A stretch of 64,000 bases of DNA from Gammaproteobacteria bacterium (GTDB lineage: Bacteria > Pseudomonadota > Gammaproteobacteria > VBWC01), in the NCBI GenBank assembly GCA_023266115.1, contig JAHFRU010000008.1:60746-124745 (forward strand). The letters run 5' to 3'. Below are positions 11,007 to 20,678 of the stretch, piece after piece; position 1 is the stretch's first letter, and every line of letters starts with the position of its first letter. A program made the position numbers and the translations under genes. The notes under the pieces are model-generated. The model was given only the letters and a program-made list of their open reading frames with translations, was not told where the DNA came from and did no database searches.

Positions 11007-11462
11007 TCACTGGATCACGAACAACGGCTGGCCATATTCGACCGGCTGGCCGTTTTCGGCGAGGATGGCGGCGATTTTGCCGGTCTTGTCCGATTCGATC
11101 TGGTTGAGCATTTTCATCGCCTCGATAATACACAGCGTATCGCCTGCATTGACCTGCTGGCCCACCTCGACGAACGGCTTCGCACCTGGCGACGGTGCGC
11201 GGTAAAAGGTGCCAACGACCGGTGCCGTGACGGTATAGCCACTGGGGGTTTCCTCGCGCTTCGGCGTTTCCGCCGCCGCACCGGTTGGCGCGGGCACAGG
11301 CGCCGCCACTGCCGCGCCGGTTGGTGCGTAGACCACGGTCGGCGCCGCCGGCTCGCGCCGCCGGCTGATTCGTACGGACTCCTCGCCTTCCTGTATCTCG
11401 ATTTCGTCGATACCCGATTCTTCGAGCAATTCAATCAGCTTTTTGACTTTTCGTATATCCAT
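11007..11462 (-). CDS. accB: Biotin carboxyl carrier protein of acetyl-CoA carboxylase
   Basis: Carries biotin between the carboxylase and carboxyltransferase of acetyl-CoA carboxylase. The protein has 151 residues: an N-terminal helix ([20 protein letters not shown]), a proline/alanine linker (~39-65), and a C-terminal biotinyl domain with the modification site EAMKM, where Lys117 takes biotin. The domain ends with the normal GQPLFVIQ. It precedes accC and follows aroQ on the same strand. Confidence 0.98.
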   Translation of the reverse strand: MDIRKVKKLIELLEESGIDEIEIQEGEESVRISRRREPAAPTVVYAPTGAAVAAPVPAPTGAAAETPKREETPSGYTVTAPVVGTFYRAPSPGAKPFVEVGQQVNAGDTLCIIEAMKMLNQIESDKTGKIAAILAENGQPVEYGQPLFVIQ

Positions 11463-11514
11463 GGCAAGGTCACTTTGTCATTTTTCGGTTCTATATACCC
11501 TGTATCAGGGCCGT

Positions 11515-11961
11515 CTAATGCTGTTTCTTCAGATGGTCCATCGCTGCGCGCAGCGCGAGTTCGTAGCCGACCGCGCCGAGACCGCTGATGACGCCGGCGG
11601 CGATATCGGAAAAATATGAGCGGCGCCGGAATTTCTCGCGCGCATGGATATTGGATAAATGGACCTCAATGAATGGTATGCGTGTCGCGCTGAGCGCATC
11701 GCGCAAGGCGATACTGCTATGGGTAAACGCCGCAGGATTCACGATGATGAACCCGGTGCCGTCGTGTTCCGCCTGTTGTACGCGGTCCACGAGTTCGTGT
11801 TCCGCATTGCTCTGCAGCGCATCGACCGTGTGGCCGGCCCGTTGGGCAACGTCGCGCAAACCCGCGTTTATTTGATCGAGTGTTGTGCTGCCGTAATGCG
11901 CCGGTTCACGGCTGCCCAAGAGGTTCAGGTTCGGCCCATTGATGACCAGAATTTTAGCCAT
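11515..11961 (-). CDS. aroQ: Type II 3-dehydroquinate dehydratase
   Basis: Dehydrates 3-dehydroquinate in the shikimate pathway. The 148-residue product is full length, with the N-terminal motif [17 protein letters not shown] (residues 8-24, including the catalytic tyrosine), [17 protein letters not shown], and the lid segment [16 protein letters not shown] followed by GVISGLG. It is the first gene of the aroQ-accB-accC cluster common in gammaproteobacteria. A weak promoter and a dyad lie 113-150 bases upstream. Confidence 0.97.
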   Translation of the reverse strand: MAKILVINGPNLNLLGSREPAHYGSTTLDQINAGLRDVAQRAGHTVDALQSNAEHELVDRVQQAEHDGTGFIIVNPAAFTHSSIALRDALSATRIPFIEVHLSNIHAREKFRRRSYFSDIAAGVISGLGAVGYELALRAAMDHLKKQH

Positions 11962-12073
11962 GCGTGGATAACAGGAAGCTTGTTAAATAACTTATCTATT
12001 TATTCGGGGCGATTTCAGCTCAGATCGACGTAAAACGCCGGCAACTCAACGTATTTTTCTGAATATGATTAAT

Positions 12074-12095
12074 TTCCATGGAATTCTGCATGGAA
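12074..12095. promoter_or_regulatory. Inverted repeat upstream of aroQ-accBC (operator candidate)
   Basis: TTCCATG and CATGGAA form a perfect 7-base dyad separated by eight bases. It overlaps the -10 position of a weak minus-strand promoter reading TGGACA (12111-12106), 17 bases, CAGAAT (12088-12083). A regulator binding here could control aroQ and the accBC genes; this is inference. The rest of the 245-base gap (11962-12206) shows no gene. Confidence 0.3.
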
Positions 12096-12206
12096 ACCAT
12101 TGGATTGTCCAGCAGATTAACTATATTGGCTGATTTAACGGAAGATCACTGCACGTTAGGGGAAGTTGCAAGAGGGTTTGACTGGCTGACCCACTGACCT
12201 GGATTA

Positions 12207-12782
12207 CTACAGCAGGGGCTGGATCATGTCGCGGGCGAGCGTCTCCGGCAATTCCCCGAACTGGACAAACCGGATGCGCCCGCTGCGGTCGACGATGGCG
12301 GTGTACGGTAGTACTCCGATGTCGTTACCGTAGTTTTGGGCGATGTCGATCGCGTCCTGTTGGCCGGCGAGGATCGGGTAGGCGACGGTCTGCGTTTTGA
12401 GGAACTCGCGGACCGCATCAAGATCGTCGACGGCGATGCCAACGAACTGCAACCCGGCGTCGCCATGTTCACTCTGCAACCGGTTGAACAGCGGGATCTC
12501 GCGTAAACACGGCTGACACCATGTAGCCCAGAAATTCAGCACCAGGACCTTGCCGTCCCACGCATCGACCGTGCGCGGAATGCCGTCGACGTCGCGCAAC
12601 GTAAAACCGGGCCGGGGCGTATTGATCGTTGCGCTCTCAAATCGCGCCGCGTCGACGCTGCGGGTTGCCGCGGATTCGCGGTGCATGAAGATGGCGGCAA
12701 TGGTGGTGAGGCTTGCTGCGAGCAGCAGTGCAGTGATGACGTTCCGCCGCGAGAAGAAGGATGCCAGGCGCGGACCGCTCAC
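12207..12782 (-). CDS. TlpA/ResA-like membrane-anchored thioredoxin
   Basis: A periplasm-facing thiol-disulfide oxidoreductase anchored by one N-terminal helix (~residues 15-32). The thioredoxin fold holds NFWATWCQPCLREIP, with the active-site pair Cys89/Cys92, and a cis-proline region GVLPYT near residue 158. The length of 191 residues is typical of the TlpA/ResA group. It starts with GTG at 12782, overlapping the dsbD stop by four bases (GTGA), so translation is probably coupled. Reduction of apocytochromes or other periplasmic thiols with electrons passed from DsbD is a reasonable inference. Confidence 0.88.
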   Translation of the reverse strand: MSGPRLASFFSRRNVITALLLAASLTTIAAIFMHRESAATRSVDAARFESATINTPRPGFTLRDVDGIPRTVDAWDGKVLVLNFWATWCQPCLREIPLFNRLQSEHGDAGLQFVGIAVDDLDAVREFLKTQTVAYPILAGQQDAIDIAQNYGNDIGVLPYTAIVDRSGRIRFVQFGELPETLARDMIQPLL

Positions 12783-14722
12783 AGGCTCAGTACTCGTCCC
12801 AGATGTTCATGGAAATCATCGGCGTTGAGAAAACCCACCAGCCGGTAGCGTTTCTGTTCGATGCCTTGCCGGTTAAAAAACAGTAATGACGGTGGGCCGA
12901 ACAAGCCGAAATGCTTCAGCAGCGCCTGATCCTCGGCATCATTGGCGGTCACGTCGGTCTGCAGCAGCACCACGTCGGTGAGCAAACCCCGCACCCGTTG
13001 GTCGGAAAACGTGTAGCGCTCCATCTCTTTACACGACACACACCAGTCCGCGTAGAAATCCAGCATCACCGGCTTGCCGGCCGCTGCCGCCAGCTGCAGC
13101 TCACGATTCAGTCCGTCCAGGCCTTTGACCGGCTTGAACGTCAGGTGGCTGATGGCGCTGTTGCCGCCGCCGGCCACTAGGCTGGTGCCGCGCAGTGGAT
13201 GGAGTATGTCGTTGCCGCCGCTCGCCGCGCCCACCAGCAGCACGACGCCGTAGACCAGCATCACTAGGCCGCTGCCCTTCCGCCATCTTTTCCAGCCGCC
13301 GATATTGCCGTCGAGGCGATCGAGCGCGCCGACGAAGACGGCGCAGATGATCAGCAACAGCGCCGTCAGTACCAGCGTGACTGCCGGCGGAACGATACGG
13401 TCCAGCATCCAGATCGCGACCGCCAGCAGCATCACGCCGAACACGGCCTTGATCCGTTGCATCCATGGCCCTGCTCTCGGCAGCAGCTTGCCAGCCGATG
13501 TGCCGAGGGCCAGCAACGGCGCGCCCATGCCCATGCTCAGCGCAAACAGCGCCATCCCGCCGAGTGCAGCGTCGCCCGTATTGCCGATATAGATCAACGC
13601 ACCAGCGAGCGGTGCCGCGACGCAAGGTCCGACGATCAACGCCGACAGGAAACCCATGATGGCCACGCCGATGAAGGTCCCGCTTTTTTGCCGGTTGCTG
13701 AACGCGGCGAGCCGCGACTGGATGCTTGCCGGTATCTGCAGCTCATAGAAACCGAACATCGACAGCGCCAGCAAAACGAAGATCGCTACGAAAGAACCGA
13801 TGATCCACGGATTCTGGAACACGGCCTGCAGGTTAGCGCCGAACAGGCCAGCCAGAACACCGGCAACGGTATAGGTGAGCGCCATCGGCAGCACGTAGGC
13901 CGCCGACAGCAGAAACGCGCGACGGGTCGTCAGCCCGTGACCGTGGCCGACGATGATGCCGGACAGGATCGGCACCATCGGGAATACGCAGGGGGTGAAC
14001 GCGAGTAACAGGCCGACACCGAAGAAAATGGCGATCGTCCGCAAGGTGTTGCCGCCGGCGAGCGTGCGTGCAAACCGGTCCTGGTCGGATACGAAGTCAC
14101 TGGCAGCTGGCGCCGTGCCTGCGCCGGCCGTGACCGCCGGCAGCGACAGCTGCATCGTTCTGGTGATCGGTGGATAACAGAAGCCGGCGTCGGCGCATCC
14201 CTGATAGCGGGCCTCGAGTATCACGTCGACCGGTGATTGATTGATGCGCTTTAAGGGTACGATGACCGTGGCGTCGTGATAATAGACTTCCGTGGTGCCG
14301 AACGTTTCGTCTGCCTTGGGTTTGCCTGCCGAGGTCTGGATTGCGCCAATTTGTGCATCGTTGGGATTCGCTAGTTTGAATGCGAACTTGTCGCGGTACA
14401 TGTAATAACCGTCGGCGATTTGCCAGCGTGCGGCAATGGTACGCGCGTCGATCACATCGGCGGAGAAAACAAAGGCCTTGTCGGGATCGAGGAAATCCCG
14501 ATTGGTGTCGACCAGGCCAAGTTTTTCACCGAACGAAGACAGGCGTTCGAGCAGACTGCCGCCGCTGCGTTCCACCGGAGTGAAGGCGTTGCCGGATTCC
14601 ATCGCTACGGCGACGCTCGCGAACCAGCAGGCGGCAATCGCCAGCACCAGAGCGACCGGCCTTGCCGGACAGAACAAGTAGATGGCGGCAGAGCCGCGTC
14701 GTGCCGCGTTACGCATAGACAT
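12779..14722 (-). CDS. dsbD: Thiol:disulfide interchange protein DsbD
   Basis: Transfers reducing power from cytoplasmic thioredoxin across the inner membrane. The 647 residues hold all three modules. An N-terminal periplasmic domain has the redox cysteines in the stretch around YQGCADAGFCYPP (~170-180). A transmembrane domain carries the paired cysteines FTPCVFPMVP (~245) and VGPCVAAPLAG (~365). A C-terminal thioredoxin domain has DWCVSCKEME (~560). A signal peptide precedes (cleavage near SVAVA). It is translationally coupled to the TlpA-like gene downstream and follows cutA by 71 bases, matching the cutA-dsbD arrangement seen in many gammaproteobacteria. Confidence 0.95.
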   Translation of the reverse strand: MSMRNAARRGSAAIYLFCPARPVALVLAIAACWFASVAVAMESGNAFTPVERSGGSLLERLSSFGEKLGLVDTNRDFLDPDKAFVFSADVIDARTIAARWQIADGYYMYRDKFAFKLANPNDAQIGAIQTSAGKPKADETFGTTEVYYHDATVIVPLKRINQSPVDVILEARYQGCADAGFCYPPITRTMQLSLPAVTAGAGTAPAASDFVSDQDRFARTLAGGNTLRTIAIFFGVGLLLAFTPCVFPMVPILSGIIVGHGHGLTTRRAFLLSAAYVLPMALTYTVAGVLAGLFGANLQAVFQNPWIIGSFVAIFVLLALSMFGFYELQIPASIQSRLAAFSNRQKSGTFIGVAIMGFLSALIVGPCVAAPLAGALIYIGNTGDAALGGMALFALSMGMGAPLLALGTSAGKLLPRAGPWMQRIKAVFGVMLLAVAIWMLDRIVPPAVTLVLTALLLIICAVFVGALDRLDGNIGGWKRWRKGSGLVMLVYGVVLLVGAASGGNDILHPLRGTSLVAGGGNSAISHLTFKPVKGLDGLNRELQLAAAAGKPVMLDFYADWCVSCKEMERYTFSDQRVRGLLTDVVLLQTDVTANDAEDQALLKHFGLFGPPSLLFFNRQGIEQKRYRLVGFLNADDFHEHLGRVLSL

Positions 14723-14793
14723 TACATAACTACCTGAAGGAAATGGTTGTCGTCACCTGAACTGCCCGGAGCGTCGGTTGGATACCGCTCCCG

Positions 14794-15132
14794 TTACCCT
14801 TCTTGTCCCGCACCGGAGGTAACTTCGTCTATCCAGGACAGATATCCAGCCAGCCCATTTTTTATTGGGACAGCAAGGACTTCCGGAAGTTCGTACGGGT
14901 GGCTTTCCGTTATTGCCTGCTCCAGCCGGGTGTAGAGCGCCGCCCGGGTCTTGATCAGCAGCAACCTCTCGGTGCCGGTTTCCCGTTTACCTTTCCAGCG
15001 GTATACCGACTGGATTCCGGGAACGATGTTTACACAGGCCGCGAGCCCTGCATCGACCAGCTTTGCGGCCAGCGCTTCAGCGAAACCAGCGTCCGGGCAC
15101 GTCGTCAGAACCAGCAGATAGGAATGCTCCAT
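14794..15132 (-). CDS. cutA: Divalent-cation tolerance protein CutA
   Basis: A small, very stable trimeric protein linked to metal tolerance; its precise job is debated in the literature. I choose the internal ATG at 15132 (MEHSYLLVLTTCPD) because the family begins there. That gives 112 residues; an upstream ATG at 15174 would add 14 atypical residues. Family motifs are LVDAGLAACVNIVPGIQSVY, WKGK and HPYELPEVLAVPI. It runs toward dsbD and diverges from fxsA with 81 bases between. Confidence 0.93.
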   Translation of the reverse strand: MEHSYLLVLTTCPDAGFAEALAAKLVDAGLAACVNIVPGIQSVYRWKGKRETGTERLLLIKTRAALYTRLEQAITESHPYELPEVLAVPIKNGLAGYLSWIDEVTSGAGQEG

Positions 15133-15213
15133 CGCGCGAACGATACCGAAAGCCCGTCGCCAGCGCAAAAACAACTTGAGCTTGGCCCGACATTCCCGGT
15201 AACGTTCACGGTC

Positions 15214-15663
15214 ATGGGGTTGTTTCGTTACTTGTTGTTGCTGTTGCTGCTCGTGCCCCTGCTTGATATCTACCTGCTGATCAAGGTGGGTGGAGTCATC
15301 GGCGCGTTGCCGACGGTATTTCTGGTGGTTTTTACCGCGGTGCTGGGGGCGCTGTTAGTGCGCGCGCAAGGATTTTCGACCTTGGGCCGAGTGCGCGAGG
15401 CGCTGGCGCGTGGCGAGGTTCCCGCACTGCAGATGCTGGAGGGCATGGTATTGCTGGTCAGTGGCGTACTGTTGCTGACCCCGGGGTTTGTTACCGATAC
15501 GCTCGGGTTTCTCTGCCTGGTGCCCACAATCCGACAGCGCCTGATTATGGCCTTTCTGAAACGTACCCGTATAGTGGTCACGGAGCAGCAGCCGGCGACC
15601 GCCAAGGACGAGGGTCCGCGGACATTAGAGGGCGAGTACTGGCGGAACGACGAGCGGCATTAA
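15214..15663 (+). CDS. fxsA: FxsA-family inner membrane protein
   Basis: The open frame extends upstream, but the family start MGLFRYLLLLLLLVPLLD is at the ATG at 15214, giving 149 residues. Three or four hydrophobic helices are visible, with the conserved EGMVLLVSGVLLLTPGFVTD segment in the middle, and the tail is charged. In E. coli FxsA is a membrane protein whose overproduction relieves F-plasmid exclusion of phage T7; its normal role is unclear. It is upstream of groESL, as in many relatives, and separated from it by the CIRCE-containing promoter. Confidence 0.93.
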   Translation: MGLFRYLLLLLLLVPLLDIYLLIKVGGVIGALPTVFLVVFTAVLGALLVRAQGFSTLGRVREALARGEVPALQMLEGMVLLVSGVLLLTPGFVTDTLGFLCLVPTIRQRLIMAFLKRTRIVVTEQQPATAKDEGPRTLEGEYWRNDERH

Positions 15664-15745
15664 CTAGCTGTTGCTGGCGCGGCGCCGGTTACATCGGTGA
15701 CGCGGGATTGTCGAGGAACCTCCCGAAAAATTTTCTCCTTATCCC

Positions 15746-15773
15746 TTGACTCCGGAAGTTTCGCCACTATTAT
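15746..15773 (+). promoter_or_regulatory. Sigma70-type promoter of groESL
   Basis: TTGACT (15746-15751), a 16-base spacer, and TATTAT (15768-15773) form a near-consensus housekeeping promoter. The expected start (~15780) falls inside the CIRCE operator, so repressor binding would block initiation. Confidence 0.75.
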
Positions 15774-15775
15774 GT

Positions 15776-15802
15776 TTAGCACTCTTGATCGGCGAGTGCT
15801 AA
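15776..15802. promoter_or_regulatory. CIRCE operator (HrcA binding site)
   Basis: TTAGCACTC, nine bases, GAGTGCTAA: a perfect match to the CIRCE inverted repeat bound by HrcA. It overlaps the predicted transcription start of groESL and predicts heat-shock derepression through HrcA-GroEL feedback. hrcA itself is not in the window. Confidence 0.95.
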
Positions 15803-15883
15803 ACCAGTGCTTGCTATCACCCGTGATAGTAGATATATAGTTGTTACATATAATTTTTTGTATTTGGACATAGGAGAGAAAAA

Positions 15884-16174
15884 ATGAATATTCGTCCATT
15901 GCATGACCGAGTGATCGTTCGACGTGTGGAGGAGGAGAAGAAGAGCCCCGGCGGTATTGTGATTCCTGACAGCGCTGCCGAGAAGCCGGTCGAGGGCGAG
16001 GTGGTGGCCGTCGGCAAAGGCAAGTTATCCGAGGCGGGCGACCTGCGGCCGCTGGATGTGAAAGTGGGAGACCGGATTCTGTTTGGAAAATACAGCGGCA
16101 CGGAAGTGAAGGTCAACGGTGAGGAGTTGCTGGTGATGCGCGAAGACGACATTACCGGTGTCATCGAACACTGA
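15884..16174 (+). CDS. groS: Co-chaperonin GroES
   Basis: Seven copies cap the GroEL cylinder. The 96-residue protein begins [18 protein letters not shown], has the mobile-loop [12 protein letters not shown], and ends [11 protein letters not shown], all family typical. A strong ribosome site (AGGAGAG) is 8 bases before the ATG. The ~100-base leader carries the CIRCE element. groEL follows after 38 bases. Confidence 0.99.
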   Translation: MNIRPLHDRVIVRRVEEEKKSPGGIVIPDSAAEKPVEGEVVAVGKGKLSEAGDLRPLDVKVGDRILFGKYSGTEVKVNGEELLVMREDDITGVIEH

Positions 16175-16200
16175 TTCCGCGAAATATCGAGACGAATTAA

Positions 16201-17844
<1,644 letters not shown>

Positions 17845-17862
17845 ATTCTGTCCGCAGGAATG

Positions 17863-17896
17863 AAAAAGCCCCGTCATCGCTGACGGGGCTTTTTTT
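17863..17896. terminator. Bidirectional intrinsic terminator between groEL and pilU
   Basis: A 14-base-pair stem (AAAAAGCCCCGTCA with TGACGGGGCTTTTT) around a TCGC loop, with T-runs on both strands. It sits between the groEL stop at 17844 and the convergent pilU stop at 17911, and should end both transcripts. Confidence 0.95.
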
Positions 17897-17910
17897 GCGG
17901 CTTCCCCGGC

Positions 17911-19113
17911 CTATTTGACGGTCTTCTTCAGGCGTTCCTGATAGCTAAGATTGTCGTTTTTTCCGTTTTCCAGTTTCAGCTCGGCTTTTACTTCCGGCTC
18001 CTCGTTGTCATCGACCAGTTTCAGCGAGTTGTCGCCTGGAGCGGCTTCGCCGTCCGCTTCCTCAAGGGTGATTTTGAGACGCAGGTTGTTCTGCGAATCG
18101 GCGTTGCGCAGGGCTTCCTCGAGTGAAATACGTTCCGCCCGGTACAGCTTGTGCAACGCGCTGTCGAAGGTTTGCATGCCGACATTCTCGGATTTTTCCA
18201 TGAGTTCCTTGATCGAGTGAATTTCTCCCTTAAGGATCAGGTCGGCGAGACGCGGCGTGTTAATCAGCACTTCAATCGCTGCCGCACGCTTGCCATCCAT
18301 TGTCGGAATTAGTCGCTGTGAAATAAAGGCGCGCACGTTCAGCGATAGGTCCAGCAATAATTGATTGCGACGTTCCTCCGGAAAGAAGTTGATAATCCGG
18401 TCGAAGGCTTGGTTCGCGTTGTTCGCGTGCAGCGTCGAAATCGCCAGATGCCCGGTCTCGGCAAAGGCGAGCGCGTGTTCCATCGTATGCTGATCGCGGA
18501 TCTCACCGATCAGGATTACGTCCGGTGCCTGGCGCAGTGTGTTTTTGAGCGCCGCTTCATAAGAAGGTGTATCGATGCCGACCTCGCGCTGGTTGATGAT
18601 CGATTTTTTGTGTTTGTGCACAAATTCGATCGGGTCCTCGATGGTGATAATATGTCCGGCGCTGTGGGTATTGCGGTAGTCGATCAGCGACGCGAGCGAC
18701 GTCGATTTACCTGAGCCCGTGCCGCCGACAAACAGGATCAGACCACGTTTTTCCATGATCAGTTTCTTAAGCACCGGCGGCAGGCCGAGCTTCTCGGTGT
18801 CCGGGATGTCCATCTTGATGGCGCGCACGACCATGCCGACCTGGTTGCGCTGCTGGAAAATATTGACGCGGAACCGGCCGACGCCGGGTTCGGACAATGC
18901 CAGGTTCATTTCCGGCGTTTTTTCAAAATCCGCGATCTGACTCTTATCCATGATTGAGTAGGCGATTTCCTTGACACGGCCGGGTGGCAAACTGTCCTTG
19001 TCGATCGGCATCAGCCGGCCGTCGATCTTCGCGCTCGGTGGTGCGCCGGTCGTCAGATACAGATCGGAGCCATCCTTCAGCACGAGAATTTTCAGATAAT
19101 CTTTGAAATCCAT
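17911..19113 (-). CDS. pilU: Type IV pilus retraction ATPase PilU
   Basis: A hexameric AAA-type motor that assists PilT in retracting type IV pili. The protein has 400 residues, with Walker A GGTGSGKST at 130-138, the aspartate box DVILIGEIRD (~196-205), and the histidine box GHLAISTLHANNANQ (~221-235). The extended acidic/lysine-rich tail after NADSQNNLRLKI favours PilU over PilT. No pilT is adjacent; it is usually next door in gammaproteobacteria and may lie elsewhere. It converges on groEL and diverges from ilvE. Confidence 0.92.
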   Translation of the reverse strand: MDFKDYLKILVLKDGSDLYLTTGAPPSAKIDGRLMPIDKDSLPPGRVKEIAYSIMDKSQIADFEKTPEMNLALSEPGVGRFRVNIFQQRNQVGMVVRAIKMDIPDTEKLGLPPVLKKLIMEKRGLILFVGGTGSGKSTSLASLIDYRNTHSAGHIITIEDPIEFVHKHKKSIINQREVGIDTPSYEAALKNTLRQAPDVILIGEIRDQHTMEHALAFAETGHLAISTLHANNANQAFDRIINFFPEERRNQLLLDLSLNVRAFISQRLIPTMDGKRAAAIEVLINTPRLADLILKGEIHSIKELMEKSENVGMQTFDSALHKLYRAERISLEEALRNADSQNNLRLKITLEEADGEAAPGDNSLKLVDDNEEPEVKAELKLENGKNDNLSYQERLKKTVK

Positions 19114-19245
19114 GGAATTTTCTGCAGCCTCACCGTGTATCGCGATCGCATGTTTGTATCGGCAACGCTTTCGCTGCGCTTGAGGGATATGCGAGACACA
19201 CGTTTATGCGCCTGTCGTTTACGGCGCGCGTCACCGCGCAAAAAG

Positions 19246-19275
19246 TTAGCGCCTTGCCCACGAAATGCATACAAT
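19246..19275 (+). promoter_or_regulatory. Weak promoter candidate upstream of ilvE
   Basis: TTAGCG, 18 bases, TACAAT at 19270-19275. The -35 is poor, but the -10 is good and lies 69 bases before the ATG. The 231-base divergent pilU-ilvE gap contains nothing else recognised. Confidence 0.3.
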
Positions 19276-19344
19276 AGGCGGCCCTATGCCGCAAACTCAT
19301 TGATTAACGAATGATTTTTTATACCTTGAAGGAGGAGTCTCTCC

Positions 19345-20265
19345 ATGACTATGGATGACCGCGACGGTGTCATCTGGCTCGACGGGAAACTGGTGCCATG
19401 GCGGGATGCCAAAATCCACGTATTGACCCACACGTTGCATTACGGCCTGGGTGTTTTCGAAGGCGTGCGCGCCTACAAGACCGACAACGGCACGGCGATT
19501 TTCCGCCTGCAGGACCATACGGACCGGTTGTTTCGTTCCGCGCATATCCTCGGCATAAAGATGCCGTTCGACAAAAAGACCCTCAACGAGGCCACCTGCA
19601 CGGTGGTTCGTGATAACAAACTGGAATCCGGCTATATCCGCCCGATGTGTTTTTACGGGTCGGAAGGCATGGGTCTTCGCGCCGACACACTCAAGGCGCA
19701 CGTGATGATTGCTGCATGGCCGTGGGGCTCCTACATGGGCGTCGAGAACATGGAGCGTGGCATCCGCGTGAAAACGTCGTCGTTCACGCGCCATCACGTC
19801 AATATCACGCTGTGCAAGGCGAAGGCCAACGGCAACTACATCAACTCGATGATGGCGCTGCAAGAGGCGCTCGCCTGCGGTTGCGAGGAAGCACTGTTGC
19901 TGGATGCGGAAGGATTCGTCGCCGAGGGCAGCGGCGAGAATATCTTTATAATCCGCAACGGCGTGTTGTACACGCCCGATCTGACCTCGGCACTGGAAGG
20001 CATCACACGCGACACGATTATCCAGTTCGCCGCCGAACTTGGTATCCCGGTCAAGGAAAAACGTATTACGCGTGACGAGGTCTATGTCGCCGACGAGGCC
20101 TTCTTCACCGGGACCGCGGCCGAAGTCACGCCGATACGCGAGCTGGACCGCCGTGCCATCGGCAACGGCGGCCGCGGCCCGGTCACCGAGCGGCTGCAGA
20201 CCATGTATTTCGATCAGGTGCATGGTCGCCGCGACAAGAATCGCGACTGGCTGACGGTAGTCTAA
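19345..20265 (+). CDS. ilvE: Branched-chain amino-acid aminotransferase
   Basis: PLP enzyme that makes isoleucine, leucine and valine from their keto acids. The 306-residue product matches class IV aminotransferases: HTLHYGLGVFEGVRAYK near residues 29-45, the PLP lysine in CKAKANGNYINSMM (Lys160), the EGSGENIFI cofactor-phosphate loop, and the late FFTGTAAEVTPI motif. A strong Shine-Dalgarno (AAGGAGGAG) precedes the ATG. A small zinc-finger gene follows, an arrangement seen in related genomes. Confidence 0.96.
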   Translation: MTMDDRDGVIWLDGKLVPWRDAKIHVLTHTLHYGLGVFEGVRAYKTDNGTAIFRLQDHTDRLFRSAHILGIKMPFDKKTLNEATCTVVRDNKLESGYIRPMCFYGSEGMGLRADTLKAHVMIAAWPWGSYMGVENMERGIRVKTSSFTRHHVNITLCKAKANGNYINSMMALQEALACGCEEALLLDAEGFVAEGSGENIFIIRNGVLYTPDLTSALEGITRDTIIQFAAELGIPVKEKRITRDEVYVADEAFFTGTAAEVTPIRELDRRAIGNGGRGPVTERLQTMYFDQVHGRRDKNRDWLTVV

Positions 20266-20357
20266 ACCATGGATACGTGCCTATCATTTGCAACCAGGCA
20301 ACGGGCGCGCCATGGTGTGCCGCGGGTCACAGTGAGTTAACCATCCAGGAGGCGAAT

Positions 20358-20579
20358 GTGGCGAAAAATTCTGCGTCATCGACCGGCGGCCGATCGAAAC
20401 CGCTGATCGAGTCTAACGCACAGAACCGTTACGAGGTGACGCGTGCCGATCTGCCGCTGCATTGTCCGATGGATGGCATGAGCCTGTGGGACTCCCATCC
20501 GCGCGTTTATCTGCCGATCGAAAAAACCGGTGCTGCCAAATGTCCCTATTGCGGCGCCGATTTCGTTCTGAAGGATTGA
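20358..20579 (+). CDS. Small zinc-finger (zf-CHCC) protein
   Basis: The open frame begins at 20277, but a ribosome site AGGAGG (20347-20352) lies five bases before a GTG at 20358, which gives a 73-residue protein of the family's usual size. Zinc ligands are in LHCPMDGMSLWDSHPRV and AAKCPYCGADF: one Cys, one His and a CxxC. This CHCC finger resembles the mitochondrial NDUFS6 zinc domain. It commonly sits between ilvE and LPS core genes in proteobacteria. Function is unknown; a redox or chaperone role is only conjecture. Confidence 0.88.
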   Translation: MAKNSASSTGGRSKPLIESNAQNRYEVTRADLPLHCPMDGMSLWDSHPRVYLPIEKTGAAKCPYCGADFVLKD

Positions 20580-20678
20580 TCGCGGAATCGCCCCGGATGT
20601 CGGCCCTGAGGCGTGCACCGGACCACGCCGACGTGCAACCGCAGCGCTTGCCCGGCGGCGAAAGGCGTCGAGCGGTAA

